Source of the DNA: Tubiluchus corallicola
Lineage: Eukaryota; Priapulida; Priapulimorpha; Priapulimorphida; Tubiluchidae
Assembly: GCA_030141605.1 (NCBI GenBank)
Contig: JAQGDQ010000478.1
Location: 55,653-119,652, forward strand
Length of the DNA stretch: 64,000 nt
Direction: 5' to 3'
Of this stretch, positions 27,409 through 55,639 are shown in pieces; position 1 is the stretch's first letter, and each line of letters starts with the position of its first letter. The position numbers and the translations under genes were made by a program. The notes beneath the pieces were generated by a model. That model was not told where the DNA came from and did not search any database. It worked only from the letters and a program-made list of their open reading frames with translations.

Positions 27409-28433
27409 TAGACGGCTAAGAGACGGAGAGTCACAACGTTTATTTGGTGCATGAATGGTGTGTATTTTCACGTAGTATGTTTGGAATTAAATAAATCAGA
27501 GCGTGATTTGCATAATTTATACATAATTAATTGTAGTAAAATGTTGGTGGTAGTTTAGCTCCTTGTGGTTTTGGCTAAATTACGTTGCGTTTTTGATGTG
27601 TTACCACACAGTTGTTGTTCAAACGAGTTTAAAACTGATTTGTTGTGTGTTTTCTAATCCACGGCACTCTTGCCTCAGGCTGCAAATGTTATTCTTGCAC
27701 GTTTGTGTTTATGTAGTGCTCATAGATACGGAAATGACAAGTTCTACCTGTCATTATAAACTTTCACAGCAGGGCGTTGTTCATCTGTTACCTGGGATTT
27801 ATGTTGACGTATTTTAATGAAAATTTTGGTAAAAACTCGGCGGTCGTGACAGCGTAAAATTAATCACCGTACAGCTGCAGTTATCATCACAGGATGTGAT
27901 CAACTCAACAAAAACAACTCACCTGTTTAGAATGCATACACCTGTATGAGTTTTAGTGAATGAGTTACCTTGATTTCACTCGTGTTTCATGCTGGAGAGA
28001 TTAGGCACACGACGTAGTGCTAGATGTTTTGATTAGAATAAGTGTTCTTGGTGTGACCCATTGATTAAAATTTTGAGCGTGTTGAATTCACACTATGACA
28101 GTGTCAAAATTTCTGATATCACTTATTAATTGATAAACGATTTACGACATTTCGTACACACATGTTGGAACGCACGCACGCACGCATCTCAAATTGCTGG
28201 TTCTGAAACACTGTGTTTATTATAGAAGTGTTTATTTTTCCTTACTTTTCGATATAAGATCTACTCTAACACTGATTTCTTCTTTGGTTCAAAGATTCAA
28301 TGCTTCTGTGAAGTCTAGGCTCCCTATAACTTGATTCAAGGAATTCGTTTAAAAGGGGTTATTTCTGTCTACTTTTACGTTTCTCCTACTTTTCTTTTGA
28401 AGTGTCAATATGCAGGTCGATAGGTGTTCATTA

Positions 28434-28460
28434 TTACGTCAGCGTTATGAAATGACGTCA
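28434..28460 (+). promoter_or_regulatory. CRE pair, possible NR4A enhancer
   Basis: TTACGTCA at 28434-28441 and TGACGTCA at 28453-28460 lie 19 bp apart. They sit about 1 kb after the P1 TATA box and 1.8 kb before the P2 cluster. No TATA box is evident nearby, so I read this as an intronic or upstream CREB-binding module rather than a promoter. Confidence 0.4.
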
Positions 28461-29164
28461 GAGTTGACGCAGTTTAGAACAACAAATGAACGATTTAAAA
28501 TTTTTTCCGCTTTCTTGCATCAAACAAGTATTTACGATACCTTAAACGATTTTTTACTTATGTTTTGCAAGTGTTTTTAAAATACGAATATATTTATAAC
28601 GTTTTAAGCCTTATTTTCAGCTCAGTATTTAGCTACCAAGCAATTCGAGTCAAATCTCACAAATGATTTTGCTTAACAATTTCAAGTATTGTAGCCATAT
28701 TGTCGCAGTAGTCTGTGATATTATTTTATTGAGATGCCAACGTGAAATTCATTTCAGTTTGCTGTATGTACACATCCCAGAATAATGACGTTACAACTTG
28801 TAAATTATTGGCTAAAGTTACGTACTTTCAAAACTCACTATGGTTGAACGCATGGTTGGTTGTGGAGTGTGGTTTTATAGTTTTAATACAAATATTTAGT
28901 TGTTTGTTGTTCTTAAATTGTCTCCCGCGTTGTTCGAGAGCTTCGCGTAGTTTTTGTGTATACTTTCGTAAATTAGTTCGCTCTTCACTGAAGTCTGAAG
29001 AGAGCCGTATATGAGTAGGTATAATACGAAACGTTGTTTATACAACCGTGCTTCTGTTTGAGAGATGAGAAGGGAGAGGGTATACAAAGGGGGAAGGAGG
29101 TGGGAAAGGAACAGGGACGACTAGAGTGTGTCATGTGTGGGGAGAAAGAGGGAAAGAATGAGAG

Positions 29165-29271
29165 AGATTTTGTTTGATTCGGTTTGATTTAATTTTTATT
29201 GCATACATAATTTGTAAAAGAACAAATCATATTCAACAATTACGATTTACAGAAAGAGAAACATAGAGAGA

Positions 29272-29310
<39 letters not shown>
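29165..29310 (-). mobile_element. Possible LINE tail (antisense) with GA tract
   Basis: A (GGTTTGATT)-like short repeat followed by TTAATTTTTATTGCATACAT and TTACGATTTACAG resembles the antisense 3' tail type seen at 2255 and 36105. It runs into a (GA)n tract at 29264-29311. Evidence is weak similarity only. Confidence 0.3.
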
Positions 29311-29314
<4 letters not shown>

Positions 29315-30279
29315 GAGAAGGGTAGTAGTTCTCAGCTCTTTAATAATATTTTCATTAAATTTTGCCGCGCATTACACGACTCTCCGTTGATGAACACGCA
29401 TTGACCTTGATAGTTAGAGAATCAACGATAATTACCCATCAATCTGTCAGTTAATAATCCACAGGAAAAACTTCTGACCTCACGCTTTGCCGTTAGATCG
29501 TGATTTTACAGATTTACAATTCAATAAACGAACAACTATAGAAGCACGAGTGCAACAGTGAAAAAACAATTCTGACTGTCAATTTCGGTGTTACCGAATT
29601 ATGGCATCTATATATCATTCTAGTCTTTGCTTCGGCTAATATGTCGTTTAGTTTCATTCAAGTTTGTAGGTTATTAGTAAATTCCTGTCACCTGTCACAA
29701 CTAAATGTCGTTACCTTTCAAAGATGAGTGTGTATTGCAAAGTATCTTAATTATGAGTGTGTGACAACTAAATTACTACTATGCATAAACCAGCAATCTT
29801 ACTATTCTTCTAGTTCGCTGAAGCTGATTTTTTATTGTCGATTTTTTGCGCTTCGATTATTGATTGTTTTGATTAGTAATCGTTTTGAGTTTCTTGTCTG
29901 AATCAACGGCTTTTTTGTCATGACTGAATGTTTAAATCCATAAGCGGCTTTCCTGTTAGACACGATAGGAAAATCCACGGGAAATAGATCTTCTGGGAAA
30001 AGTCAAAGATTTTATGAAACGGAAATAAGCGCTTCCCAAAATTTCCACTAACCTTTCCTACCATTTGCGCTTAAATTTCCATACTTCATACCCGGTATTT
30101 TTCCTCACCTGAATCTTATCTTTATTAGTTTGTACGTTTGATCTACAGTACGCTTTGTATACTCGCTTTACTATCTATCTACATGCTTGCAACGTCATTC
30201 TTTGCAGCTAATTTCATGATCATGACTAATCGTTACTCTATACATAGCTCCGAAGAAGCGCTGCCGTAGATTATACGTA

Positions 30280-30449
30280 TGACGTCATCGCGGCAGGTGA
30301 TGACGACATCAAAGAGATGCTGTTTCAGCCAACCGTGAACGCGGCGCAGCGGCGAGCCTCGTGATTGGCTGCCGACGCCTAGTAATGACGTGAGCGTGAC
30401 GTAGCGGTGACGTGCATGTGTAGTTTCATCTGACTGCGCGGCATAAGAG
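30280..30449 (+). promoter_or_regulatory. NR4A promoter P2: CRE cluster, CCAAT, TATA-like
   Basis: TGACGTCA at 30280-30287 is followed by half-site CREs TGACGTGA (30386-30393), TGACGTAG (30397-30404) and TGACGTGC (30408-30415), an inverted CCAAT (ATTGG at 30364-30368) and CATAAGAG at 30442-30449 as a TATA-like element. The predicted start near 30470-30480 lies about 50 nt before the first coding exon at 30528. The dense, evenly spaced CREs immediately upstream match the known CREB control of NR4A genes. Confidence 0.75.
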
Positions 30450-30527
30450 TACTCGGTTTGTACTGAATCGAGTCAGTAGATTGTCAGTGGCACACGCGTT
30501 AATGAGCAACAATCGCTTGCTCGATCT

Positions 30528-46117
<15,590 letters not shown>

Positions 46118-48080
46118 ATTTGTCAAGCTGCTCATCTCCTGTTACCATCTTAACTACCATGCATATTTGTTAGAACTATTTCTGCATTGTTGTAGTGCTG
46201 CGTATTCAGTTTCTTTCGAAAAGTTATCAGTATTGTGCTTTTCTACTGTTGCACCAGTGGTGTGCACGTCTGAATGCTTGGAGTGCTCTGGGCTCAATAT
46301 TCTTGGTTTTTGACAAGTCAGCAAAGTTCACACACATCTCAAGGAACAAAATGTAGCATTTTTGATGATCCATTCATTTGAGACGCCATGCCATTTCTTC
46401 TCAACATAATGATATCTACTTGGTAAAGATTACTACAACTTGTGCAAGCATGGTCTGTTAACTTAACGAAGCCATCAATAACCATGTAGACTTTGAAATT
46501 CCAGCCAATTATATTCGTACAATTTACCAAGATAATGGCAAATCTAGATTCTTGCACTTCTGCAGTTGAAATGGTCTGTTTTAAATAATGGAAAATCCTT
46601 TGAAGAAGCACAGCCAATCACTGGCGGGCACACATTACAAGACCGTGTTGGAATTCGGAAGCACAGCGAATCACTGGCCAGCACACATTATGAGGGCGTG
46701 TTAGAATTCAGAAGCACTGCCAATCACTGGCCAGCACACATTACAAGGACATGTTAGAATTCAGAAGCACTGCCAATACAAGGACATGTTAGAATTCAGA
46801 AGCACTGCCAATCACTGGCCGGCACACATTATGAGGGCGTGTTAGAATTCAGAAGCGCTGCCAATCACTGGCCAGCACACATTATGAGGACATGTTAGAA
46901 TTCAGAAGCGCTGCCAATCACTGGCCAGTACACATTACGAGGACATGTTAGAATTCAGAAGCACTGCCAATCACTGGCCAGCACACATTATGAGGACGGG
47001 TTAGAATTCAGAAGCACTGCCAATCACTGGCCAGTACACATTACGAGGGCATGTTGGAATTCATGTTAACAGAGTCTATAGGATACACGCTGTGGAAGCA
47101 TTCAACAGAAATTCTGGATATAATTCTACCAAACTTCAAGTGAAGTCATATAGTAAATTAAAATAGAGTAAAATTATATTTAAATTGCTTACCTGTAGTT
47201 TGTGCTTTGTTGTCTGGTGCAGCTGGTAATTATAAATCATTTTGATGTTTTATTTCTTACCACCATGCAGCTTTTAGTTTTCATTAATTTGTGATGACTG
47301 CGACTATGGGACAGTTTCGTTGTCTGTTTAATTTATTTGTTCCGGTGAAACCAGTCACGTGTATTATTGCGTTTATTTAAAATATATAGTCAGCTACTAG
47401 AAATCTCCTTTTCTCTACCAGCTGGACAATATGCTGTATTTCTGTAAGGTGTTGGACACATTGCGCAGGTGATTTAGTGGTTTGATTGATTAGCTTTGTC
47501 AAGCACTTAGTTAAACGGTGATTATCGAGAGGCTTAAAAATCTTATTCTTAACTTACCGTCTCTGTAGAAGCAATTGTCAGATTCATTGACCATTGCCAC
47601 ACATCTCAGCATGGAAATATGCTCAAGCAGCTGTATTGACCGCACTAACTTTATAGCTCCCATTGCTTGAAATGGCTGTTTTACATTGTTGTGATATTCA
47701 TGTGTAGAAATAGCTGTACAAAAGTGTTATTTTCGTTGTTCATTTCTCCTATACAAGGAACGTTGTTGTTGTTGTTGTTGTTATTGTTGTTTCTTTTATG
47801 TTTTACAGGTATATATAGTTGTTTGTGTACGTGTGTGTGTGCGTGCGTGAGTGTGCGTGCGTGCGCGCACGTGTGTGGCTTATTTACAATAAACTGGGTT
47901 GACCGTAATAAGCAGCTGTTGGGATAGGGCATTTAGCACTACTTGTCTGTACTAGAAATATTCTTCCAGCAATTTACATAGACCTACTCAAAGTGCTGTA
48001 CAATGGCCAATTATTATCCTTTTGTGTATGTTACCTTGTGTGTGTACAGGACGGAGTAAAATAAATCTTTTAAAGGGAAA
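46118..48080 (+). other. NR4A 3' region
   Basis: No poly(A) signal close to the stop codon is obvious. The first good AATAAA motifs are at about 47888 and 48061, suggesting a long 3' UTR that would include the minisatellite at 46590-47065 and the (GTT)n and (GT)n tracts at 47762-47790 and 47828-47876. A signal of other form nearer the stop cannot be excluded. From 48081 to 49395 I see only AT-rich DNA with no recognisable feature. Confidence 0.4.
46590..47065 (+). repeat. 53-bp minisatellite, about 8 copies
   Basis: The unit is about 53 bp: AGAATTCAGAAGCACTGCCA, ATCACTGGCCAGCACACATT and ATGAGGACATGTT. Each unit carries GAATTC and TGGCCA palindromes. One unit is truncated at about 46768. It probably lies in the 3' UTR of NR4A, about 480 nt after the stop codon. 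Confidence 0.9.
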
Positions 48081-49395
48081 TACACAATATATTATGTCCA
48101 CCACTCACTGAATGACCAGTGGCCATAGAGCATAATACTGTACACGCGTTTTGTATGATTATTTCTAATATAACACTAATGAAGTCTGTGCTGCCGCACG
48201 AAATTGAGATGAATTCTTAAATTTTGGAAATTTAAATATTTTCATGTGACATGATTCTTGTTATTGTAGACAAACATGTATTCATTACTAATGTAAAAAA
48301 ACTGACTTGCTCTGGAACTGCTTGTGTTATGAAAAAAATTAAATATTTCACCTCACCAAACTGAGAAGCCATGTAATAGAAATTCCAGAAATGAAGCCAA
48401 AAATGTGGTGTTCCAGAGTTTATTGAACGATGAAGATTCTTATTGATTGAATCTGCTTGCTGACTATTGATTAAATGATGCATTTTTTATATTACATTAA
48501 AGGGAAGCATAAATTACAGGACAGTTGTGTAATAGTGAAAGCTTAAACCACTAAGAACTGAGTTACAATTGTCAGTATTTTATATTAACTCCATTTAGAG
48601 GTTAAACTGTAAACCTATTAAATGTGTTGTGTAGGTTTTGTTTTAATACATTTTGTACAAATATGTATCAAAATTGAATACTTTTTATACAAAATCGCAG
48701 AAAAATATTAGTGAGTTTTACAAAATGCGTCTCTGCATTTTTACACAGATTTTTACACTTCAGAAGAACTGCATTATCAGGATTGTTTCAGTGAAACTAT
48801 AACAATGAACTTGATAGAAACACAATAATCTATTATTTGCATGATGTGCTAATTTAATCTTGAGCTCATACAGTACGTTTAACATCATTGAGTTTGCGAG
48901 AAAAATAATATATGAAAACCTGACATGATGAAAGTCATTCTACCATCCCACATTGTTGTTCCTAGAATGTTTGCTAGTCTTATTTTTGTTATCTAGTATG
49001 CTTAAATGTTTATTTTATTGTAGAGTTTATGTGTATGTACATACGTAAGTTGTTTAAATTATTTTAAATTTTACAAGGATAGAAATAGGACCAATATTGC
49101 TTAAACAAAGGTGTTTTTGTTGCTTGTTTATTACGATTAATTTTCATTGTGGTTTAAGAAAACTTCAAGATGATACTTATGAATACAAAGTGTACTAATG
49201 TTGTGTTGAAACTAGGCTGTAGAAATCTCTTGGCTTTGGTGTAATGTCAGGCTATTTTTGTATAGTTTTGCAAAAAATATAAAGAATTTTAACAATTCAT
49301 TTTATTATACTATGTTTTTTCAATGTCTGCTAATGCAATTCATATTTTATTGAAGTTTTTATTTATAAAACTTCTAAATCACTTTTCTAATAGAA

Positions 49396-49638
49396 CTAGT
49401 GTTCCCGCCACACTGATTTGGCCCGGAGTCTAGGGTTGCCACCACACCTGAGTGGCCCAGAAACTAGTGTTGCCGCCAGTCCTAATTTGGCCCGGAGTCT
49501 AGGGTTACCACCACACCTGAGTGGCCCAGAAACTAGTGTTGCCGGCAGTCCTAATTTGGCCCGGTTCTAGGGTTGCCACAACACCTGAGTGGCCCAGAAA
49601 CTAGTGTTGCCGCCCCTACTGATTTGGCCCGGAGTCTC
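49396..49638 (+). repeat. 68/69-bp tandem repeat, about 3.6 copies
   Basis: CTAGTGTTGCCGCCAGTCCT, AATTTGGCCCGGAGTCTAGG and GTTGCCACCACACCTGAGTG recur with starts at 49396, 49464 and 49533. The array is GC-richer than its surroundings and each unit contains two related halves (TTGCC...GGCCC), so the unit is probably a dimer. Confidence 0.88.
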
Positions 49639-49963
49639 CTGAAATTCAGCCATAGTTTCGTATGTCGGTCAGATTTTCAAAAAATTCTGAAATCTCCTGA
49701 TTTTGACCATAGCATTTAAATTTAAGTGAAAAAAGCAGAAATACAATTTCCATGTTATTGAAAGTTTGCAAAAGATTAAGACAAAAAAAGCAGTTCATTG
49801 AGGTAACAGTAAACTTGTTAAATTAAGTTTGGTCGATTACATGGCTTCATCATTTCACTCTGTCTGCATTTTTTTACCACAGACTTTGCTTGCGCTTTTG
49901 TAAGTTTTAGACTTTTTTGAAGCCTAAAATCAAAAATTTTACTAATTTTAGTTTCTGAAAAAA

Positions 49964-50952
49964 ACCATCACAGAATATCTAAAATGCATGAACTGCTTGG
50001 CTTCTGTGGCTCCGTCCCGGGCGCCACTAGGGGAGCTCACAGGCCCTCTCACTAGCTCTTGACTCCTGACTTTAGTTCATGATGGGGTGACCATCACAAT
50101 ATCTAAAATGCATGAAATGTTTGGCTTCTGGGCTCCTCCGGGGCCACTAGGGGGCTCACAGGCCCTCTCACTAGCTCTTGACTCCTGACTTTAGTTCATG
50201 ATGGGGTGACCATCACAATATCTAAAATGCATGAACTGTTTGGCTTCTGTGGCTCCGTCCCGGGCGCCACTAGGGGAGCTCACAGGCCCTCTCACTAGCT
50301 CTTGACTCCTGACTTTAGTTCATGATGGGGTGACCATCACAATATCTAAAATGCATGAAATATTTGGCTTCTGTGGCTCCGTCCTGGGCGCCACTAGGGG
50401 GGCTCACAGGCCCTCTCACTAGCTCTTGACTCCTGACTTTAGTTCATGATGGGGTGACCATCACAATATCTAAAATGCATGAATGTTTGGCTTGTGCTCC
50501 GTCCCGGGGCCATGGGGGGCTCACAGGCCCTCTCACTAGCTCTTGACTCCTGACTTTAGTTCATGATGGGGTGACCATCACAATATCTAAAATGCATGAA
50601 CTGTTTGGCTTCTGTGGCTCCGTCCCGGGCGCCACTAGGGGGGAGGGGGGCTCACAGGCCCTCTCACTAGCTCTTGACTCCTGACTTTAGTTCATGATGG
50701 GGTGACCATCACAATATCTAAAATGCATGAACTGTTTGGCTTCTGAGGCTCCATCCCGGGTGCCACTAGGGGAGCTCACAGGCCCTCTCACTAGCTCTTG
50801 ACTCCTGACTTTAGTTCATGATGGGGTGACCATCACAATATCTAAAATGCATGAAATGTTTGGCTTTCGTGGCTCCGTCCCGGGTGCCACTAGGGGGGCT
50901 CACAGGCCCTCTCACTAGCTCTTGACTCCTGACTTTAGTTCATACTGGGGTG
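49964..50952 (+). repeat. About 120-bp tandem repeat, 8 copies
   Basis: Each unit contains ACCATCACAATATCTAAAAT, GGCTCCGTCCCGGGCGCCAC, CTCACAGGCCCTCTCACTAG and GACTTTAGTTCATGATGGGG. Unit lengths vary (about 118-134 bp) through small indels around the CCACTAGGGG run. The right half of the unit is almost invariant, the left half variable. It is intergenic; no start-to-stop frame spans units. Confidence 0.92.
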
Positions 50953-51217
50953 GTAAGCGTAAAGGTTGCGTTTAATCTTAGCAAAGCCCTGAACATCTAT
51001 TTACACTTGGAAGGAAGAAGGCCAGATTGTAGCCTGTGGCAGAACTTCCCACTTTTCTTGTCAATGGATTGGCACCACATTGTGCACATTACATCATGGT
51101 AAGCCAATGGTCTTACAATATTAGTTCATAATTGACAAAAATTAACAACAATTAAGCATATCTGCCACCATTTATAACACACATTTTGTGGTTTATGAAT
51201 GTTTATGAACTGTTTAC

Positions 51218-51566
51218 TAGGGGTGAGCATACTCTACCAGAAAGTGAATTCGAATCGAATTGAATTTGTGACTTTCGAATTTGAGCCGAACCAAATTTCA
51301 GTATTTTGAATGAAAACTGGTCTTACAAAGATCATGCATATTAGTTGATTTTGTTCTGCAGTAAAATCATTATTAGTTTGTTACAAATTTTGCACAGAAA
51401 CTACAGCTAAATTGTGCTAATTGCATTGCTGTTTCAAACATTCTAATGATAAAGAAGGCACGTGGCTGAAGTGCTAAATTATTCGAATCTATAATTTTAG
51501 GTTCGAATTGAGAAAGAACTAAACAACTTGTTCGAATCGAACTTGAACGTTCGCTGCTCACCCTTA
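51218..51566 (+). mobile_element. hAT-like MITE rich in TTCGAA-type motifs
   Basis: Left end TAGGGGTGAGCA and right end TGCTCACCCTTA are inverted repeats. The flanks CTGTTTAC and CTATCTAC agree at 6 of 8 positions, fitting an aged 8-bp duplication. Inside, GAATTCGAATCGAATT, TTCGAATTTGAGCC and TTCGAATCGAACTTGAACGTT form repeated subterminal palindromes. Confidence 0.7.
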
Positions 51567-52064
51567 CTATCTACACGTTGCCATAAGAACAACATTGGAT
51601 CAGTCTCTGTCAGGACAGAGGATGTCAAAATAAAAATGAACGAAGCATCCACGGTAATTCAAACACATAATTAGGAAGGAAAGAAAATAATACCAATACC
51701 GTTTATTTATAAACATGAGCTGCAGACAATACAACTAGACAACAACACATTATAGTTAGTTACTTGCCACTGCAGTTTGCTGTACGCTATGGTTAAGAAA
51801 ACTGCCATTGTTTCATCATCATTGTCTTTATCACGGGTTGTCTTGGCGACAGAACACAAAGTCTGACAGCCTATGATAGATATCCATACAATAACAAGAC
51901 CTGTTCTCACCGTAAATTACTGATTTGTAAAAAAAAATTATGCAAAACGACGCGTAAATGGTTATTTGGTCTTAATCTACTTTCATTTTCAAACAGTACA
52001 AACTTGCAAGCAATGTAAACAGTCAAGCTGTCAGAACGTTGAATAAAAACTGCAGATGTATTAC

Positions 52065-52776
52065 TAGGGTTACCATATTGTCCAAATTTAAAAAGAGGAC
52101 ACTTTTTCGCACACTTGTAAGTAGGCAAAAATGACCAGTCTAGGGTCTATTAAAACAATGCAAAATAAAATGCAAATTATACAAATAGGCTAAAATCTAT
52201 TCTAATAGCAATACAAAATGGCTATACTGCAAAAAATATTAACACACAAAAAAACATTAAAACAATAAAACACGGGTACTTGGCCTTCATTTCATCTGTA
52301 AATGCACACTGTCGTTTCGGCATTGCTACTTTCTAATTAACTTTTACCAGTTGCTCAAAACTGCAAAACAGCGAAACTATACAAATTTAAAGAAATTCAC
52401 ATAAAAACAAACAAAATAGCTCCCGGAAGCTGACGTCATTTTAAGTCGTTAGTGAATACGTCGAGTATCGACAGCGGTGTGAGTCGCGTGACCCATAGTG
52501 ATGTGCGCATCGCTTACTTTTGTTCAGTAAATATGTACACAAAGCTTTTACAAGGGTTGCATTTTGAGATGTTAGCAGCATCTGGTATTGAAAATTAACA
52601 AGCTTTTCTTTGTCTCGTACTGTCGTACGCCTCTGCAGTTGGTAACATCCGTACATACTTACGGATTGAGGCAAAACCCGGAAAAATTGCCTACATTTTG
52701 AAAATCCAGTGGGACGACCGGACAGAGGCCCAAAAAGAGGACGTGTCCGGAGAAACCCAGACATATGGTAACGCTA
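52065..52776 (+). mobile_element. hAT MITE with perfect 8-bp target duplication
   Basis: The ends are TAGGGTTACCATATTGTCC and the complement of ATAGCGTTACCATATGTC, imperfect inverted repeats. TGTATTAC occurs on both sides (52057-52064 and 52777-52784), a perfect 8-bp duplication. Both arms carry an AAAGAGGAC phrase. The 712-bp element has no transposase. Confidence 0.88.
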
Positions 52777-53398
52777 TGTATTACCAGGAAAAATAAGCCC
52801 AATTTTTTTAACTGATTCACGGTTGGTGAAATGTCTCAGTAAACTAGGTGTAAGCTAATCTATCATCTAACCTGACACTCAAAACTGAAAAAGTGCAGAA
52901 AACTGGAAAGCCGTCAAGTTGAAAAAAATTGAGTGAAATCGAGTGGAATTCTAGCGAAGATTTGGACACATACTTAACAAATTAAAAACGCATTTACACT
53001 GCTAGGAATTAAAAAAACTAATTTAAAACAAATAACAATATATAGTACATGTAATTACACGTATGTTACAAAAACATTTAGAAAATAGAAAAGCGAAATT
53101 GTCAAAACCATCCACTTCACATTTAATACAACAAATGTCTGCATCAAAGCGACACAGTAAACATTAAAAACAAGTCAGGATGTGAAAAAACTGATATAAC
53201 CATGACAAAAGAAATTATTCGTATGCAATTTTGGGGGCATACAAGGCGTCTGATACAATAATAACAGAACAAGAACACCAGTACCTTTGTCCCTTCATTA
53301 ACCAGCGTGATTGATGCTGATTGAAACTGCAATCAGGCAGCAACCAGGTAAAATACCTGAAGCAACAGGTAACATTGCTAGCCTGCTTAAAAGAGGAA

Positions 53399-54589
53399 TC
53401 ACTTAGTTTCCATTTTATGATAACTTTTCATGTGATGTAATAGCAAATCATTTCGATAAAATGCTTTAGCACACATGCGACACTGGTACGGTTTTTCACC
53501 GGTGTGTAAACGGGTGTGGCGCTTTAAGCTAGCCTCGCCCGTGAACTGCTTTTTGCAGATGGCGCACTGAAACAACGTTTTAACAACGTGAGCCGCTTTG
53601 TGCGTTTCAAGTTCTTCAACTGTTGGGAATACCATGCCGCAAGTCTTGCACATGTTCCCGTGTGTTTTACTATGAGTCGCTAATTCATATTTAAACTGAA
53701 ATGTTGCCTGACATATATTACACTGGAAACCGGTCAAACTTGATTCGTGTAACTCTATGTGCTGCTGCACTTGCTCTACTGTCTCACACATAAGAGTCTT
53801 GTCACAAAAATTACATTGAAATGGGATCAAATCGGTTTCCTCTCGCTTTAAGGCCATAGCTTGACCTTGCTGATTCAAACCACTCGCTCTCATATGTTGG
53901 TTAATCGGTCTCGCGCTTAAACTTGGCCGCATCGCATCTGGAGTCAGTTTTCTTTTCTTGGGGCTCTTGGTAATTTGTCTGTTTGCGACATTCGATCTTT
54001 CCCTTACTGGTGTTTGGTGGGTTGTATTTTGTGAAGTATTCTGTGTCTGATAACTTCCTGGCAAAACACATTCTACAGAGATATCATCATCACTGGCGTT
54101 GTGCATTTGCTCTAGGTAGTCGCTTTCGTACGTAACTTCCATTTTAGGAGGCTGCAGAACTGGCAAAGGGGAAGAAACGTTTGACACACTCGGAGTGAAA
54201 TGGCTTTCGAAAGATCTTGAAAAATAATCCGATGATTCTACAGTAGATGTGTTAATGACGGTGCCGGCCACAACCTCAGCACTTTTTCCGACTCCATCCG
54301 TTTGATCTAATAACGTTCCTTCGTGTGGATTTTGGGACTGGACCACATTAACATTCTCTTCGGAAAGTTTACAGTCCACTGTGACAATGCTGTTATTGCT
54401 GCCTGCATGACTTACATCAAAGCTGTTACTGCTTGATACATTTGCAGAGTTGTGCCCTTCGCTTATCAGTAGCTTACAGTGCCAGGTACGCGTGTGAGCA
54501 AAAAAGATGTCCTCCGTCATAAAACACTCGGAACATGCAGTACATTTAAAATAAACCAATACGTCATCATCCATTATTTGTTGCTGCAT
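53399..54589 (-). CDS. C2H2 zinc-finger protein
   Basis: A single uninterrupted 396-codon frame. One unusual finger lies at the N-terminus (FKCTACSECFMTEDIFFAHT, residues about 14-36). About 220 residues of Ser/Thr/Asn-rich linker follow, including a basic SPKKRKLTP stretch that looks like a nuclear localisation signal. Five C-terminal fingers follow: C259/C262/H277/H281, C290/C293/H306/H310, C314/C317/H330/H334, C342/C345/H358/H362 and C370/C373/H386/H391. Only the linker between the last two is the canonical TGEKP. It is likely a DNA-binding transcription factor in the nucleus; no closer family was recognised. A splice-acceptor-like TCATTTAG lies 8 nt before the ATG (minus strand), so a non-coding 5' exon is probable. 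It is convergent with NR4A and divergent from EAF. Confidence 0.9.
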   Translation of the reverse strand: MQQQIMDDDVLVYFKCTACSECFMTEDIFFAHTRTWHCKLLISEGHNSANVSSSNSFDVSHAGSNNSIVTVDCKLSEENVNVVQSQNPHEGTLLDQTDGVGKSAEVVAGTVINTSTVESSDYFSRSFESHFTPSVSNVSSPLPVLQPPKMEVTYESDYLEQMHNASDDDISVECVLPGSYQTQNTSQNTTHQTPVRERSNVANRQITKSPKKRKLTPDAMRPSLSARPINQHMRASGLNQQGQAMALKREETDLIPFQCNFCDKTLMCETVEQVQQHIELHESSLTGFQCNICQATFQFKYELATHSKTHGNMCKTCGMVFPTVEELETHKAAHVVKTLFQCAICKKQFTGEASLKRHTRLHTGEKPYQCRMCAKAFYRNDLLLHHMKSYHKMETK

Positions 54590-54639
54590 ATCAAACCTAA
54601 ATGATCAAAGTTCGAAGTGAAAAAAACTTAGTATTGCAG

Positions 54640-55145
54640 ATTGTAGGTGCCACTGAGGGGGGGGGGGCAAGCCAGCCCAACTCAGTGCCAGTCCCAAGCC
54701 CAGATAAATAGGGAGGGTCAGCGTCAGGAAGGGCATCCGCCTGTAAAAACTGCACCAAAACCTTCTATGAATGAGTCGGTGAGACTTAAAGGTAAAGTCC
54801 GCAAAGAAGTGGTCAGACCCGCTCTAATCTATAGGCTGGAAGCAGCTTCTCTAAAAGAAGACCGAAGAGAAGAAAATGGGTGTGGTGGAGATGAGGATGT
54901 TGAGATGGATGGTGGGAATAACAAGAAGAGATAAAATTAGAAATAATAATATCAGAGGAACAGTAAAAGTAGTGGAAGCCTCGCAAGATTGCGATGGTAT
55001 GCACACCTGAAAAGAAGAGTCGGTGAAGATCATGTGGGAAGGGAAGACATAAATGAAGAGATGGTCAACAACAGGAATGCGTGGAGAAGACTCATTCACA
55101 ACGGCGATCCCGAATAGGGAAAAGCTGGGAAGAAGAAGAAGAATG
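54640..55145 (+). mobile_element. LINE relic: reverse transcriptase C-terminal fragment
   Basis: Two pieces are seen. 54655-54760 has a GCGTCAGGAAGGGCATCCGC and TGTAAAAACTGCACCAAA block often found in 3' parts of non-LTR elements. 54815-55110, read across frameshifts, gives RPALIYRLEAASLKE then EMRMLRWMVGITRRDKIRNN and NIRGTVKVVEAS, the typical C-terminus of a LINE reverse transcriptase (MLRWM-GVTRRDKIRN-IRG). It ends in (GAAGAA)n at about 55125-55142. Stops and frameshifts make it dead. It sits 50 bp upstream of the zinc-finger gene start, in its 5' flank. Confidence 0.7.
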
Positions 55146-55639
55146 CAGATTGTAGGAGCAACATTTAGCTTTATAAAATGTCACTATTTAACTACACATA
55201 ATTGTTTTGATGACAACCGTGAACATTGGGTACTTTCACTAACGTAAAGTAACTCTGTTTTTATTACAAACAAAGTGCTTGTTATCAATTAACAATCAGC
55301 AGATCTTGAGTTAGATCAGTTTTGCCAAATTCGATAGAGCCATAACATACCTCATCCATAGTCACCTGTTGGATAACTGAAGATGAGGCGGCTCAACCTA
55401 GAACTTTTTATATTTAAGTAGTTGTAGATTTAAGTTTATTTATCACCTGTAATAACCTGTGGGTTAAGCCAAGCATAGCTCATGGGCCGGATTTGAAACT
55501 GATGCCTTTTCCAGCAATATGGAAAGTTTGTGAAAACCTATTGGGGTTATTAAAGGAAAACCGGATGATTGTGCAAACATTAGTTCAGAATAAAGAATGC
55601 TCTAATATATTCAAAACTACAATAGCTTTTTATAAATGA

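Larger units (their letters stand above)
50953..53398. other. Intergenic region between NR4A and zinc-finger gene
   Basis: No gene is seen. It is occupied by two hAT MITEs (51218-51566 and 52065-52776). The 53100-53398 part should hold the 3' UTR of the minus-strand zinc-finger gene; ATTAAA on the minus strand at about 53119 is a possible poly(A) signal. Confidence 0.45.

Noticed and set aside
28742-29014. 90-codon frame in the NR4A 5' region
   Set aside because: No conserved motif; Cys/Leu-rich translation of AT-rich DNA.
46566-46757. 63-codon frame after NR4A
   Set aside because: It runs into the 53-bp minisatellite and has no other support.
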